From: Funneliformis mosseae
Taxonomy: Eukaryota; Glomeromycota; Glomeromycetes; Glomerales; Glomeraceae
Reading direction: 5' to 3'
Assembly (NCBI GenBank): GCA_910592005.1
Contig: CAJVPP010001479.1
Location: 1-19,741, forward strand
DNA: 19,741 nucleotides
A program made the position numbers and the translations under genes. Position 1 is the stretch's first letter. Each line of letters starts with the position of its first letter. Positions 18,936-19,741 of the stretch are shown piece by piece. Below the pieces are notes generated by a model. That model was not told the DNA's origin. It saw only the letters and a program-made list of their open reading frames with translations, and did no database searches.

Positions 18936-19741
18936 TTTGATATTATTAAAATGAAATAATTGGGTTTCACAAAAATCAAAATTGTTACAAAAATGTAATG
19001 TTATTTGCATATTGAACAAAAGAAATTATTTTGTTGAATTTAAACAATTCTATATTATTACTAAATCACATGTTTAATTAAAGAAATTTATGTATATTTG
19101 ATATTTTATTAATATACGTGTAGAAAGTCCAGTTTAAGTATTATATCTTATCTTGTAATAGTCGTCACTTAACAGAGCTAAAAGTCTAATCTAGTTCAAT
19201 GAACAATCTTCACGATGTTTACAATCTACATTGTAAAAGAAAATAGAAAAGTCGATTAGTAAGAAATCGTTATCGAAGAAAATTAACGACGATCATTATT
19301 CTATTGTGCCAATGATGTTTTAGCAACATTCGAAGTGTTTAAAGAAATCTTTTGTTTCCCCTTGGTTTTCTCGTTGCTCGTATATACCATATTATGCTAT
19401 TGTGTAAACCGTCTTTAATTCCTCCGTTTGATGTTTTGTGTTGGGAAACACTTTTCTAACTTAAATATAGTATTTCAAACTTTATATAATATCTAAAAAA
19501 GATTAGTTTATAATGAAAAGTACAGTAAAACGACATACTATTGAGCCTTTTCAAATTGACTTTTTTTGACTTTTTTTCTTGTAACAATTAAATAATATAT
19601 AAAAAAAAGTCAAATTTAACCGTATGAATAGGCTCATGATCAACAAAGACGCCATATATAATGCTTTTTTTTTGGTTTTTTGAAAAAAGAAATTTATAGT
19701 TTTATAATAATGAGCTCGACTTTTTATAGTTATGTGAAGCT
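18936..19741. other. AT-rich region, no gene seen
   Basis: No open frame or exon with recognisable coding content was found on either strand, and no tRNA or rRNA sequence is apparent. It contains a small hairpin (tttacaat / attgtaaa at 19218-19237) and the foldback element listed separately. It could be decayed transposon flank belonging to the recombinase remnant, but no evidence supports this beyond adjacency. Confidence 0.5.
19542..19636. repeat. Foldback (inverted repeat) element of about 95 bp
   Basis: The left arm begins tgagccttttcaaattgac followed by T-runs. The reverse complement of the right arm begins tgagcctattca, then after a 7-nt insertion aaatttgac and T. The arms meet around a short AT loop. 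No clear target-site duplication is visible. It may be a miniature transposon-like foldback or an RNA hairpin. Confidence 0.55.

Noticed and set aside
19218..19237. 8-bp stem hairpin tttacaat/attgtaaa
   Set aside because: Short AT-rich palindromes of this size are expected by chance here and no neighbouring feature uses it.

Overview
The window is AT-rich nuclear DNA of a fungus. Four protein genes can be read. Gene content (an ABTB1-type ankyrin/BTB protein, a TAPT1/Emp65-type membrane protein, an F-box protein, Prp8), many short spliceosomal introns (69-114 nt), long homopolymer runs and an IS607-like fragment fit a Glomeromycotina genome such as Rhizophagus. That assignment is inferred from style; no taxonomic marker was searched.

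Layout. 1-327: direct repeat of about 108 bp in two copies 217-218 bp apart. 328-1587: AT-rich, no supported gene. 1588-3462 (+): five-exon ABTB1/BPOZ-like gene with a 14-nt microexon and a GC-AG intron. 3676-5346 (-): intronless TAPT1-family gene, convergent with the previous one. 5347-5738: shared upstream region of two divergent genes. 5739-7388 (+): intronless F-box gene. 7389-8028: shared 3' region containing an unexplained intron-acceptor-like signal. 8029-18555 (-): PRP8, the central spliceosome protein. 18556-18836: PRP8 upstream region. 18837-18935 (+): 32-codon remnant of an IS607-type recombinase DNA-binding domain. 18936-19741: AT-rich, no gene seen, one foldback element.

PRP8 is the main result. 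I resolved it into 23 exons and 22 introns. All phases agree, the exons sum to 8754 nt (2917 codons plus stop), and the conserved Prp8 sequence is continuous across every junction. Inside it lies a 545-residue in-frame intein (16475-14668) between host residue 643 and a conserved Cys. It has complete N- and C-terminal splicing motifs and two LAGLIDADG motifs. The acidic catalytic position is replaced in both motifs (N and T), so the homing endonuclease is probably dead while protein splicing looks intact.

The intein is itself cut by two spliceosomal introns, one falling in its third codon. A protein essential for RNA splicing therefore needs RNA splicing to build the intein that must then splice itself out. 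PRP8 also carries a run of very small exons (33, 18, 19, 22 and 11 nt), some next to unusual donors (GC, or GTT instead of GTA/GTG). The ABTB1-like gene shows the same combination.
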